NCBI GenBank assembly: GCA_014190355.1
Contig: BJGH01000002.1
Coordinates: 127,992 to 191,991 of the forward strand
DNA length: 64,000 nt
Source of the DNA: Alphaproteobacteria bacterium
GTDB lineage: Bacteria > Pseudomonadota > Alphaproteobacteria > Rickettsiales > UBA1997
Direction of reading: 5' to 3'
Shown here: positions 1-7,855 of the stretch, piece after piece
How the letters are laid out: each line of letters opens with the position of its first letter
How positions within the stretch are numbered: the first letter of the stretch is position 1
Made by a program: the position numbers and the translations under genes
The notes under the pieces: generated by a model
Database searches by the model: none
What the model saw: only the letters and a program-made list of their open reading frames with translations
What the model was told of the DNA's origin: nothing

Positions 1-107
1 GAGGACTGGGTAACCCCTGCTACTAAAATACCAATAATTAGAATCACGATTGATAACTCAATTAACGAAAAAGCTTTAAGATATTTATAATTATTAGTTT
101 TAAACAT
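1..107 (-). CDS. Prepilin-type N-terminal methylation protein, partial (5' end only)
   Basis: Only the first 35 codons are inside the window; the gene runs off the left edge. Reading from the ATG at 107 it encodes a short basic leader, then KAFSLIEL and a continuous hydrophobic helix ending in GVTQSS. This is the class III (type IV prepilin/pseudopilin) signal, with the conserved Glu at position 5 after the predicted cut. The same stretch opens three other genes in the window (at 1055, 7856 and 8831), and those continue into a lectin-like domain, so this one probably does too (inference). It lies 36 bases downstream of the 303-residue paralogue on the same strand and is probably cotranscribed with it. 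At the DNA level its opening differs from that neighbour at only a few silent sites. Confidence 0.75.
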   Translation of the reverse strand, partial: MFKTNNYKYLKAFSLIELSIVILIIGILVAGVTQS

Positions 108-143
108 ATAATTTTTTTACTGTTAACATTTAAATAATTTTAA

Positions 144-1055
144 TTAAATCTTTATTGACCATTTTCTGGCGAGATATTTTTCAACATCAACTCTCTCGTC
201 ATTGCTAATATTGCGATTAAATATGATAATTTCTGCTATATCGCCACGAAAAAATTCAAAATTAACCCAAGCATTGCCCCCAATCATTTGATAGCTCGAG
301 CCAGTAGCTCTAGGGTCTGAAACTCCAGAGCTTGCGAACTGCGTGGAATTTAAAAAACCTGTCAAAGTTTTTGGTGAAGAACTTTTATAAATTGCTGAAA
401 AAATAATCAATGAATCAGAACTAATATTACCCGTTAACACTTGACTTGCGGTTGTTGCTCCACCAGCCAGATAATTGAGAACTGTATAAGTTGTTGATGA
501 TTGTTTATAAATTCTTATTAAATTTATTGGGTTGGTCCACAATCCGGTAACTAGGACGTCATGATTTTTTATTGCCCCATCAAAAGGCATACGAAACACC
601 ATAAAAATACTAAAAGCCGAATCTCCCGAAGGAATAGTGTTATCAGGCAACGACAAGAAATGACCGTTAGTTGCTCCATTAAAATTTACTAATGGCAAAG
701 ATCCTGCAGAATTATAAATTGGTCTACGACCTGTGGTTGGTTGTGTAGCATTTAATGGTGTAGTAGTTTGAGGATTAATATCAAACCAAGTGCTAATTTC
801 ACTGCCATTGCTTGCTTGATTTGGATCAAAACTTTTTTCTAAAGTAGTCTCTAACCACAGCACTAATCCATTAATTGAAGACACTGGAGCGCTTAAAGTA
901 ATTGAACGAGCAGATTGAATTCTCATAGCATTAATCAATCGCGAAGACTGGGTAACCCCTGCTACTAAAATACCAATGATTAGAATCACGATTGATAGCT
1001 CAATTAACGAAAAAGCTTTAAATGATTTTTGGTAGCTATTTGTTATTCTTAACAT
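144..1055 (-). CDS. Prepilin-like protein with LamG/concanavalin A-like domain
   Basis: 303 residues. The N-terminus has a basic leader, then AFSLIELSIVILIIG within a 20-plus residue hydrophobic helix: a prepilin peptidase signal, but with Ala rather than the usual Gly at -1. The body (about 60-300) is Gly/Ser/Asn-rich with predicted beta character (a SWFDIN segment, a VNFNGA segment). It ends in GDIAEIIIFNR and DERVDVEKYLARKW, which resemble the last strands and closing helix of LamG/concanavalin A-like lectin domains. By family knowledge such proteins are minor pilins or pseudopilins exposed on a type IV pilus or type II secretion pseudopilus; glycan binding is inference. It is first in a tandem pair with the partial gene at 1-107. 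Three paralogues in this window share its ends and differ in the middle. Confidence 0.8.
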   Translation of the reverse strand: MLRITNSYQKSFKAFSLIELSIVILIIGILVAGVTQSSRLINAMRIQSARSITLSAPVSSINGLVLWLETTLEKSFDPNQASNGSEISTWFDINPQTTTPLNATQPTTGRRPIYNSAGSLPLVNFNGATNGHFLSLPDNTIPSGDSAFSIFMVFRMPFDGAIKNHDVLVTGLWTNPINLIRIYKQSSTTYTVLNYLAGGATTASQVLTGNISSDSLIIFSAIYKSSSPKTLTGFLNSTQFASSGVSDPRATGSSYQMIGGNAWVNFEFFRGDIAEIIIFNRNISNDERVDVEKYLARKWSIKI

Positions 1056-1156
1056 TGCTTTAAAAACGATTGGCTTGTTTTATTAATTAAAAAAAATATC
1101 TTAAGGCAATAAGAATAAATACAAATGTAAATGACAACTTCTTTATAATAATTTCT

Positions 1157-1789
1157 CTATACGGGGCAGAAATTTATAAAATTCTTTAGAAACTCTAAAC
1201 CCTTTTCAGCACTTTTTTCTGGATGAAATTGTGCACCAACAATATTTTCTTTAGCAATTATAGCATTGATTTTATTGCTTCCATACTGAACTTGAGCTAA
1301 TACATTGTTGTCATTTTGGCAAATAAAATGATAGGAATTTGCGAAATAAAAATGATCTCCTTGAGCAATGTTTTTTAACAAAGGATGTTTGTTATTTTTG
1401 ATCATCAGTTCATTCCAACCCATATGAGGAATTTTTAAATTTTCTTCAGCTAATTTTTTAACTCGACCATTTATATAATTTAAACCCTGATGCTCGCCAT
1501 TCTCATAGCCAATTGAAGCCAAGACCTGCATGCCAACACAAATTCCTAAAAAAGGTTTTTTTTCTTTGATAATTTGCTTGCGAAGCTCTGATAAAAAATT
1601 AGGCTGTTGGCGTAAACCTTGCATGCAGTCATTAAAAGCCCCAACTCCTGGAAGGATAATATGGGTTGATGATTTGAGCTCAGATTCATTATTGGTGATT
1701 TCAATTAAACAATTTGAATCAATATTTCTAAGGGCATTATAAACCGATGCAACATTGCCTGAGCCATAATCAATGATGATAATTTTCAT
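1157..1789 (-). CDS. hisH: Imidazole glycerol phosphate synthase glutaminase subunit HisH
   Basis: 210 residues, the normal HisH length. It is a class I glutamine amidotransferase that feeds ammonia to HisF in histidine biosynthesis. Visible motifs are IIDYGSGN at the N-terminus, the nucleophile elbow GICVGMQ with Cys84, PHMGWN at 121-126, FYFANSYH at 147-154, and the catalytic His189/Glu191 in FHPEKS. It follows a DUF2628 gene by 4 bases; hisH next to DUF2628 is a recurring alphaproteobacterial arrangement, usually followed by hisA and hisF. Those are not here: the next gene downstream is the prepilin-lectin gene. HisH paralogues that amidate surface sugars exist, but the DUF2628 neighbour and a hisZ at 19538 favour histidine synthesis. 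Confidence 0.9.
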   Translation of the reverse strand: MKIIIIDYGSGNVASVYNALRNIDSNCLIEITNNESELKSSTHIILPGVGAFNDCMQGLRQQPNFLSELRKQIIKEKKPFLGICVGMQVLASIGYENGEHQGLNYINGRVKKLAEENLKIPHMGWNELMIKNNKHPLLKNIAQGDHFYFANSYHFICQNDNNVLAQVQYGSNKINAIIAKENIVGAQFHPEKSAEKGLEFLKNFINFCPV

Positions 1790-1793
1790 GATT

Positions 1794-2243
1794 TTATTTT
1801 TTTAATCTTTTTTTGTTACTTTGATAATATTTTTTTGGATCAAGAAAAGCATCACCAAACTGCTCCTCATCTAGCTCATTATTTTGCATTCTTTTGACAA
1901 ATCTGAGTTTAGCATGAGTAGCATTGCTTCCAAAAACAATTCCTGCAAATTTATAACCTTTATTTTTTATTTTTTCACAGAGCCAGTAATTAGCATTTAA
2001 AGCAACCATGAAAAATAAAGAAATTTGCATTGTTATCTTGTCAAAATCGCTTGATAATTTCGCAAAAAAACTAAAAGCAAAGCCAATTAAAAATAGAATA
2101 ATAATTTCTTTCCACATTCGGTGATATATGAACCAAATAGTATTGAAAAAAAAGGCTTTCCAAGAAAAACCTTCTTTAATCATAATGACATCTTCGACTT
2201 TACCATTATCATTTTTTTTGATCAGAGCGTTGTATATATTCAT
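1794..2243 (-). CDS. DUF2628 family small membrane protein
   Basis: 149 residues. The opening (MNIYNALIKK, then IMIKEGFSWKAFFFNTIW) matches the DUF2628 family: a short cytoplasmic start, a conserved GFSWKAF segment and two or three hydrophobic helices between about residues 30 and 100. The C-terminus is charged (DEEQFGDAFLDPKKYY). The function of the family is unknown; members are small inner-membrane proteins found throughout alphaproteobacteria, including Rickettsia. It lies directly upstream of hisH with a 4-base gap, so the two are probably one transcript. The ATG start keeps the conserved MxxY opening. Confidence 0.8.
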   Translation of the reverse strand: MNIYNALIKKNDNGKVEDVIMIKEGFSWKAFFFNTIWFIYHRMWKEIIILFLIGFAFSFFAKLSSDFDKITMQISLFFMVALNANYWLCEKIKNKGYKFAGIVFGSNATHAKLRFVKRMQNNELDEEQFGDAFLDPKKYYQSNKKRLKK

Positions 2244-2431
2244 GGGTTTAAAGAATTTATGATTTTAACTTTTAAAACTATATTAATAATGTTTTTAAAT
2301 CATACAAGCATAATGCTTTTTCGTTAAATAACTATCAAGATGAAATTTTCTCTAGATCGCCCAGCTTTGTATTTATTTAAATTATAAATTATTTGCTAGT
2401 TTTAGAAAAATCAAGATTCTGAAAGCAAATC

Positions 2432-2496
2432 AAAAAAAATGATCGCTAATGTAATAAACTTATTTATTGAATAAGGTTATTGTTAGCGATCATTTT
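2432..2496 (-). terminator. Rho-independent terminator of rpmI-rplT
   Basis: A perfect 14-base inverted repeat, AAAATGATCGCTAA at 2436-2449 and its complement at 2483-2496. The inner part also pairs with one mismatch, giving a long stem. On the minus strand it is followed by an uninterrupted run of eight T (2439-2432). It lies 26 bases past the rplT stop, as expected for the end of this operon. Confidence 0.9.
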
Positions 2497-2521
2497 AAGT
2501 TAGTGACCAAGCAAAATCAAT

Positions 2522-2881
2522 TTAAGCTTGAAGTGCTTTTTTAGCTTTTTCGACAATTTTAGCAAAGGTTTCTGGCTCTCTAACCGCGAGATCAGCAAGA
2601 ACCTTACGATCTAAATCAATTTTTGCCAATTTTAAGCCATTGATAAATTTTGAATAAATCATACCATGCTCTCTAACACCTGCATTGATTCGCTGAATCC
2701 ATAATGATCGAAAATCTCTTTTACGAGCTTTGCGATCACGATAAGCATATCTTAGGGCTTTTTCAACCTTTTCAATAGCTACACGAAAACAATTTTTGGC
2801 TCTTCCACGATAACCTTTAGCTAGTTTGAGAATTTTTTTATGTCTAGCTTTTTTAGTAACACCTCTTTTAACACGACTCAT
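2522..2881 (-). CDS. rplT: 50S ribosomal protein L20
   Basis: 119 residues, typical for L20. It opens [19 protein letters not shown], has the basic [17 protein letters not shown] segment, then the RNA-binding [18 protein letters not shown] region. L20 binds 23S rRNA early in large-subunit assembly. It follows rpmI by 62 bases in the conserved rpmI-rplT order; infC, often upstream, is not adjacent here. A strong intrinsic terminator follows. In other bacteria the operon is autoregulated by L20 at the leader; no such site was identified here. Confidence 0.97.
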   Translation of the reverse strand: MSRVKRGVTKKARHKKILKLAKGYRGRAKNCFRVAIEKVEKALRYAYRDRKARKRDFRSLWIQRINAGVREHGMIYSKFINGLKLAKIDLDRKVLADLAVREPETFAKIVEKAKKALQA

Positions 2882-2943
2882 AGATAACTCCTAATAATAA
2901 AAAATAAATTAATTTGAAAATAAGTAAACCTTAAGAAATATTC

Positions 2944-3147
2944 TTAACGATTATATGGCATCTTGAATTTTAAGATACTAGCGCTATGCCCTTCAGAAAG
3001 TGAAGCAGATTTGCGAAGTTTACGAATTCGACCTTGACTTTTTTTATCAAGATTATGTCTTTTTCCAGCCTGTTTATGAAGGATTTTTTTGTTACGAGTA
3101 ACACGAAATCTTTTTTTCGCACTACTGTTTGTTTTGACTTTTGGCAT
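2944..3147 (-). CDS. rpmI: 50S ribosomal protein L35
   Basis: 67 residues from the ATG at 3147, opening MPKVKTNSSAKKRFRVT, the conserved L35 start. An in-frame ORF extends 14 codons further upstream, but that part is hydrophobic and unlike L35, so the internal ATG is chosen. The protein is very basic throughout (KKILHKQAGKRHNLDKKS) and ends KMPYNR. It is a small large-subunit protein, first gene of the rpmI-rplT operon. Confidence 0.95.
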   Translation of the reverse strand: MPKVKTNSSAKKRFRVTRNKKILHKQAGKRHNLDKKSQGRIRKLRKSASLSEGHSASILKFKMPYNR

Positions 3148-3323
3148 ATTTACAATAATAAATTGAACAAAGAAACAATGGTAGTTCAAAGGTTATTTGA
3201 CAATAACTTACAAACATTTTTTAACCACCGAATCAAAAGATGATCTGTTTTTAAAAAAACAAAAACATATTAATAATTTTGATGATTTTCTTGTTTATTA
3301 AACTAAAAATAGCTTAATAATTC

Positions 3324-3399
3324 TGGTGGGATCGGCAGGGATCGAACCTGCGACCAAGACGTTATGAGCGTCCTGCTCTAACCGCTGAGCTACAATCCC
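3324..3399 (-). tRNA. tRNA with CAU anticodon, probably tRNA-Ile2 (lysidine type)
   Basis: On the minus strand a full cloverleaf folds: acceptor GGGATTG/CGATCCC (one T-G pair), D stem GCTC/GAGC, anticodon stem GGACG/CGTCT with loop CTCATAA, T arm GCAGG-TTCGATC-CCTGC, discriminator A and an encoded CCA. The anticodon is CAT. The variable loop TGGTC and the AGCAGG...CTTGGTCGC pattern are closer to bacterial tRNA-Ile2, in which TilS converts C34 to lysidine, than to elongator tRNA-Met. That choice is inference; elongator Met remains possible. 76 nt. Confidence 0.9.
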
Positions 3400-3470
3400 C
3401 AAACAAGAAATATCTTATTAATCCTAATAATCTTAGAAAATAAGTCTTTGATTGCAAGCAATTTTTTTAC

Positions 3471-4076
3471 TTAAGAGATTTTAGCCTTAGAAACAACAAC
3501 TAATGCTGGACGAATAATTCTTCCAGCAATTGCGTATCCTGCTTGAACAACTTGCAAAATCACTCCCTCTTCCCCTTCAAACTCCATATGGCTTATTGCT
3601 TCGTGAAGATTATGATCAAATTTTTCATTTAAAGGATAAATTCTTTTTACTTGGTTTTTTTCAAGGATCTTAAGTAATTCTTTTTCGGTGAGAGTAATTG
3701 CCGTAGCATAGTTTTTAATTGCCGGAATTTTATCAATCTCATCATTTGGAGCATTGTTACTAGCCATCAAAAAATTTTCAACTATAACTACTAATTCACT
3801 AACAAAATTGCTAATAGCGAATTTACTAGCTTTTTCAAGCTCTTCGCGAGATCTTCTTCTAACATTATCAATCTCTGCTAATGTTCTTAACAATTTATCG
3901 TTAAGGTCATTATTTTTTTGTTCAAGCTCAGAAATTTTAAGAATTAAGTTATCCAATTCACTGTTAACTTGCTGATTACTATCAGAATTATCCCCTTCGT
4001 TACCTTCATCTTCTCGGCGTGAAAAGTTATGAGTCTGAAGATTTGCTGAATCATTGTTAAAATTTTGTTGCGTCAT
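3471..4076 (-). CDS. grpE: Nucleotide exchange factor GrpE
   Basis: 201 residues. The N-terminal 45 residues are polar and disordered. A long coiled-coil helix follows (SELDNLILKISELEQKNNDLNDKL), then LAEIDNVRRRSREELEKA, and a C-terminal beta domain with HNLHEAISHMEFEGEEGVILQVVQAGYAIAGRIIRPALVVVSK. This is the standard GrpE layout. It releases ADP from DnaK (dnaK is at 27878). It is divergent from clpP, so two proteostasis genes share the 236-base intergenic region. No heat-shock promoter could be assigned with confidence in that very AT-rich spacer. Confidence 0.95.
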   Translation of the reverse strand: MTQQNFNNDSANLQTHNFSRREDEGNEGDNSDSNQQVNSELDNLILKISELEQKNNDLNDKLLRTLAEIDNVRRRSREELEKASKFAISNFVSELVVIVENFLMASNNAPNDEIDKIPAIKNYATAITLTEKELLKILEKNQVKRIYPLNEKFDHNLHEAISHMEFEGEEGVILQVVQAGYAIAGRIIRPALVVVSKAKIS

Positions 4077-4312
4077 ATTATTTTATTTTAGTTGATTAAA
4101 ATTTATGTTATGAATTATTTTACAAATGTTTTATATCATTTCCAGTCAAAAATATTTTGTTTTAATTTCATATTTCTAATTTGTATTTCTTAAGTGGAAA
4201 TGGTATTATTTTAATTTACGAATTAATTTTGGAGTTTCAAGATTGCATTAAAAAAAATTAAATTTAAACTAAAAAAATTAATTACCTTATTTTAATATTT
4301 TTTTATAAATTC

Positions 4313-4948
4313 ATGTTTAACAAACTTAGCGAAAATTTTAGCGAACAAGCTAGTTATTTAGTGCCAATGGTCATTGAGCAAACTCCACGAGGTGAGCGTT
4401 CCTTTGATATTTATTCAAGATTACTTAAAGAGCGAATCATTTTTTTATCTGGTCCAGTCAATGATCAAGTGTCATCGTTGATAGTTGCACAATTATTATT
4501 TTTAGAATCAGAAGATCCAAAAAAAGATATTTTCTTTTACATTAATTCCCCTGGAGGTGTTGTTACCTCTGGTTTGGCAATGTACGATACTATGAATTAT
4601 ATTCGTCCAGATGTTTGTACCGTATGCATTGGTCAAGCAGCTTCGATGGGTTCACTACTTCTCGCCGCAGGAACTAAAGGCAAAAGATATGCTTTACCAA
4701 ATTCACGAATTATGATCCATCAACCTAGTGGAGGCTATCAAGGTCAAGCTACTGATATCGAAATCCATGCTCAAGAAACCCTTAATTTAAAAAGAAGATT
4801 AAACGAAATCTACACTAAACATACCGGACAAAAACTTGCAACTATTGAAAAATCAATGGAACGCGATAATTTTATGTCCCCTCAAAAAGCCAAAGAGTTT
4901 GGAATTATTGATGAAGTCATCGATAAAAGACCTCAGACTACTAAATAA
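4313..4948 (+). CDS. clpP: ATP-dependent Clp protease proteolytic subunit ClpP
   Basis: 211 residues. The serine protease triad is visible: Ser111 in [14 protein letters not shown], His136 in MIHQPSGG and Asp185 in ERDNFMSP. The oxyanion segment [20 protein letters not shown] is also conserved. ClpP forms a tetradecameric chamber and degrades proteins unfolded by ClpX or ClpA. The N-terminus ([23 protein letters not shown]) matches the processed region of other ClpPs, so the start is sound. clpX follows 12 bases downstream, an operon seen in most proteobacteria. Confidence 0.97.
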   Translation: MFNKLSENFSEQASYLVPMVIEQTPRGERSFDIYSRLLKERIIFLSGPVNDQVSSLIVAQLLFLESEDPKKDIFFYINSPGGVVTSGLAMYDTMNYIRPDVCTVCIGQAASMGSLLLAAGTKGKRYALPNSRIMIHQPSGGYQGQATDIEIHAQETLNLKRRLNEIYTKHTGQKLATIEKSMERDNFMSPQKAKEFGIIDEVIDKRPQTTK

Positions 4949-4960
4949 AATATTATAAAC

Positions 4961-6265
4961 ATGGTTAAGAAAACAGACGAAGAAAAAGAATTACATTGTT
5001 CTTTTTGCGGAAAATCTCAAAATGAAGTCAAAAAATTAATCGCTGGTCCTACCGCCTTCATTTGCAATGAATGTATTGAATTAGGGATGGATATTTTAAA
5101 ACAAGAAACAAAAAAAACTCCGTTATTCAAAACACAAAATGGCAAACCAACTCCTAAAGAAATTGCCAAAATTCTCGACGACTATGTGGTTGGACAAGAA
5201 TATGCTAAAAAGGTTCTTGCCGTAGCAGTTTATAACCATTATAAAAGGGTTGATAGTTCAACAACAAGTATTGATAATATTGAAATCAATAAATCTAATA
5301 TTTTAATGATTGGTCCAACTGGTTGCGGAAAAACATTATTAGCACAAACCTTGGCAAAAATTCTTGATGTTCCTTTTACTATGGCTGATGCAACTTCATT
5401 AACTGAAGCAGGATATGTAGGTGATGATGTTGAAAATATTATTGCTAGATTATTGCAATCTGCAAATTATGATATTGAGAAAGCTCAACGCGGTATTGTT
5501 TATATTGATGAAATTGACAAAATTGCTCGAAAATCTGAAGATAATACTCGTCGTGATATTTCTGGCGAAGGTGTTCAACAAGGTTTATTAAAGATTATCG
5601 AAGGAACTGTTGCATCAGTTCCAACTCAACCAGGACGCAAAACGAGTCAACAAGAATATGTTCAAGTTGACACTCGCAATATCTTATTCATTTGCGCTGG
5701 GGCATTTTCAGGTCTAGAAAAAATTGTTAGTGCTCGTGGAATCAATGCTAGCATTGGCTTTGGTGCACAAATTCGCGATAAAGATGATTTGAGTCGTAAA
5801 GATATTTTTAAAAATGTTGAACCAGATGATTTAATTAAATTCGGATTAATTCCTGAAATTGTTGGAAGATTGCCAATTATCGCTCCGCTTGATGGACTTA
5901 CTGAAGATGATTTGACAAAAATTCTTCATGAACCAAAAAATTCTTTAACTAAACAATATAAAAAATTATTCGCCATTGATAAAGTAGAAATTGATTTTGA
6001 TGATGAGGCTTTAAAACAGATTGCCAAGAAAGCTATTGAACGAAAAACTGGAGCTCGTGGACTAAGGGCAATAACTGAAAACATTTTACTAGAAACAATG
6101 TTTGAAATCCCTTCTAAACATGATGTTAAAGCTGTTAAAGTTACTAAAGAAGCAGTTGAAAAAAATTTAGTTGATAATGTCACTTTACTCAATGAAAAAG
6201 AGTTACATGAAAAAACTAAAAAACAAATTACCTTGTTACCAAGTAAAGATAAAAAAAATAATTAA
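4961..6265 (+). CDS. clpX: ATP-dependent Clp protease ATP-binding subunit ClpX
   Basis: 434 residues. The N-terminal zinc-binding domain has Cys13, Cys16, Cys35 and Cys38 (CSFC...CNEC). The AAA+ module has Walker A GPTGCGKT at 118-125, Walker B YIDEID around 181-186, the YVGDDVENI pore-region segment, and a C-terminal domain with [24 protein letters not shown]. ClpX is a hexameric unfoldase that recognises substrates and threads them into ClpP. It directly follows clpP. The gene is convergent with the BolA gene downstream. Confidence 0.97.
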   Translation: MVKKTDEEKELHCSFCGKSQNEVKKLIAGPTAFICNECIELGMDILKQETKKTPLFKTQNGKPTPKEIAKILDDYVVGQEYAKKVLAVAVYNHYKRVDSSTTSIDNIEINKSNILMIGPTGCGKTLLAQTLAKILDVPFTMADATSLTEAGYVGDDVENIIARLLQSANYDIEKAQRGIVYIDEIDKIARKSEDNTRRDISGEGVQQGLLKIIEGTVASVPTQPGRKTSQQEYVQVDTRNILFICAGAFSGLEKIVSARGINASIGFGAQIRDKDDLSRKDIFKNVEPDDLIKFGLIPEIVGRLPIIAPLDGLTEDDLTKILHEPKNSLTKQYKKLFAIDKVEIDFDDEALKQIAKKAIERKTGARGLRAITENILLETMFEIPSKHDVKAVKVTKEAVEKNLVDNVTLLNEKELHEKTKKQITLLPSKDKKNN

Positions 6266-6307
6266 CATTAATTATTAATAATAAAGTTAGTTTAATTACA
6301 ATAAATT

Positions 6308-6559
6308 TTATTTTATTATATTTATTTCTAAAGCGTGAACTCCATCTAAAAATTGTTGTTTTAAAGTGTGATTTATTAAACGATGAATCTCGATAGTTTT
6401 TAAATTAACAAACTGTGATGATTTTATTTTCACCAAAAAATGGGTTTGCCCTTCTGGCTTACTGTAAGTATGTCCGCGATGAAGATAAGAATTATCAATT
6501 ACCTCTAAAAATTCAGGTAAAAATCTTTCTTGTAGTTTTTTTTCAATAATGTTTTTCAT
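6308..6559 (-). CDS. BolA family protein
   Basis: 83 residues, the usual BolA length. The fold signature is visible: an N-terminal helix (KLQERFLPEFLEVIDNS), then HTYSKPEGQTHFLVKIKSSQF with the conserved His and Gly loop, a helix FVNLKTIEIHRLINHTL, and the end DGVHALEINII. BolA proteins partner with monothiol glutaredoxins in iron-sulfur cluster handling; some also bind DNA. Which subgroup this is cannot be told by eye. It faces away from hemE, with the candidate replication origin between them. Confidence 0.88.
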   Translation of the reverse strand: MKNIIEKKLQERFLPEFLEVIDNSYLHRGHTYSKPEGQTHFLVKIKSSQFVNLKTIEIHRLINHTLKQQFLDGVHALEINIIK

Positions 6560-6817
6560 ATTTTTTTATGTCAAAAACTTGTTAATAATTTGTTAATAAA
6601 ATCGAGTTTGTTAACAAAAAAAATTTAAGGAAAAAAGTTATTAATTTTATTAACATTTTTTTCACAATGTTATTAATGTTAATATCTTTTTTAAAATAAC
6701 TTTTAAAATGTTGATAACTTGTTTCGATAGTTTAAAATTATATAACGAAAATGTTAATAAAATGTTAAAAAAATTTAATTAACAAATTAACAGCTCTAAT
6801 AATATAATCAAAAATAA
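6560..6817. other. Candidate chromosomal replication origin (oriC) next to hemE
   Basis: This very AT-rich intergenic region holds four exact copies of the 9-mer TTATTAACA: on the minus strand at 6580-6588, 6591-6599 and 6752-6760, and on the plus strand at 6647-6655. The 9-mer is one mismatch from the DnaA box consensus TTATNCACA. It also holds two perfect TTAA-N7-TTAA motifs (6582-6596 and 6754-6768), the binding pattern of the cell-cycle regulator CtrA. Further TTAA pairs with 8-base spacers occur at 6679-6706. In Caulobacter and Rickettsia the origin lies beside hemE and carries CtrA sites (established knowledge). No perfect DnaA box is present, so the call rests on repeats plus position. 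Confidence 0.55.
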
Positions 6818-7849
6818 ATGAATAAAATTATTAATGTATTAAAACATAAAATTGCTCAAAAAAATCCACCAATTTGGATTATGCGTCAAGCAGGAAGATA
6901 TTTACCAGAATATCTAGAAACTCGAGCTAAAATTAATAATTTTCTTGATTTATGTTATAATCCACAATTAGCTTGCGAGGTTACTCTTCAGCCAATTCGC
7001 AGATTTGATTTTGATTGTGCTATAATATTTTCGGATATTTTAGTTATCCCTGATGCTTTAGGAGTAAAAGTTGATTTTGTTAAAAATCATGGTCCTATTT
7101 TAAGTGAATTTGATTTAACAAAAGATTTATCAAAACTTAATCTTAACAATCTTAAAAATCATTTAAAACCTGTTTTTGAGGCAATTAATTTAACTAAAGC
7201 TAGTCTAAATAAAGATAAAGTTTTGATTGGTTTTGCTGGTGCACCTTGGACATTAGCTTGCTATATGATTGAAGGTAGTGGTTCGAAAAATTTTGAAAAA
7301 ATTCGTCAAATTTCACTTCAGCAACCAGAATTTTTTGAACAATTAATCACAATTCTTACGCAAGCAGTTAGTGATTTTTTATCGTTGCAAATTCAAGCTG
7401 GTGTTGATATTGTTAAAATTTTTGATTCTTGGGCAGGTATTCTTCCAAGTAGTGAATTGGAAAAATGGGTTATTAAACCAGCTCAAAAAATTGTCGAAAA
7501 TTTACAGCGTAAATTCCCTAATATCCCAGTAATTTATTTTCCAAAAAATATTGGATTTAATTATGAGGAATTTTATAAAAAAGTTCAGCCAGATTGTTTA
7601 GCACTTGATCAAAATGTCAATCTTAAATGGGCTAAAGAAGTTTTACAAAATCAAAATCAAGCTGTTATCCAAGGAAATTTAGATAATTTTATTTTAGCTT
7701 TTGGAACAGCTGAACAAATTAAACTTGAGGTCAATAAAATTCTTAATAATTTTAATGATAAGCCTTTTATTTTTAATTTGGGACATGGGATTTTACCGCA
7801 AACACCTATTAAAAATGTGGAGTTATTGTTAAAACTAGTAAGAAACTAA
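6818..7849 (+). CDS. hemE: Uroporphyrinogen decarboxylase
   Basis: 343 residues, normal for HemE. It converts uroporphyrinogen III to coproporphyrinogen III in heme synthesis. The substrate-binding loop IMRQAGRYLPEY (21-32, with Arg23 and Arg27), the catalytic Asp73 in FSDILVIPDALG, and later FAGAPWTLACYMIEG, FDSWAGILP and LGHGILPQTP are all family signatures. Its 5' side is the candidate origin. The prepilin-lectin gene begins 6 bases after its stop, so the two genes that follow may share its transcript. Confidence 0.97.
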   Translation: MNKIINVLKHKIAQKNPPIWIMRQAGRYLPEYLETRAKINNFLDLCYNPQLACEVTLQPIRRFDFDCAIIFSDILVIPDALGVKVDFVKNHGPILSEFDLTKDLSKLNLNNLKNHLKPVFEAINLTKASLNKDKVLIGFAGAPWTLACYMIEGSGSKNFEKIRQISLQQPEFFEQLITILTQAVSDFLSLQIQAGVDIVKIFDSWAGILPSSELEKWVIKPAQKIVENLQRKFPNIPVIYFPKNIGFNYEEFYKKVQPDCLALDQNVNLKWAKEVLQNQNQAVIQGNLDNFILAFGTAEQIKLEVNKILNNFNDKPFIFNLGHGILPQTPIKNVELLLKLVRN

Positions 7850-7855
7850 CATAAA

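Noticed and set aside
6560-6817. Perfect DnaA boxes (TTATCCACA)
   Set aside because: None found; only the near-match TTATTAACA, so the origin call was kept at moderate confidence.
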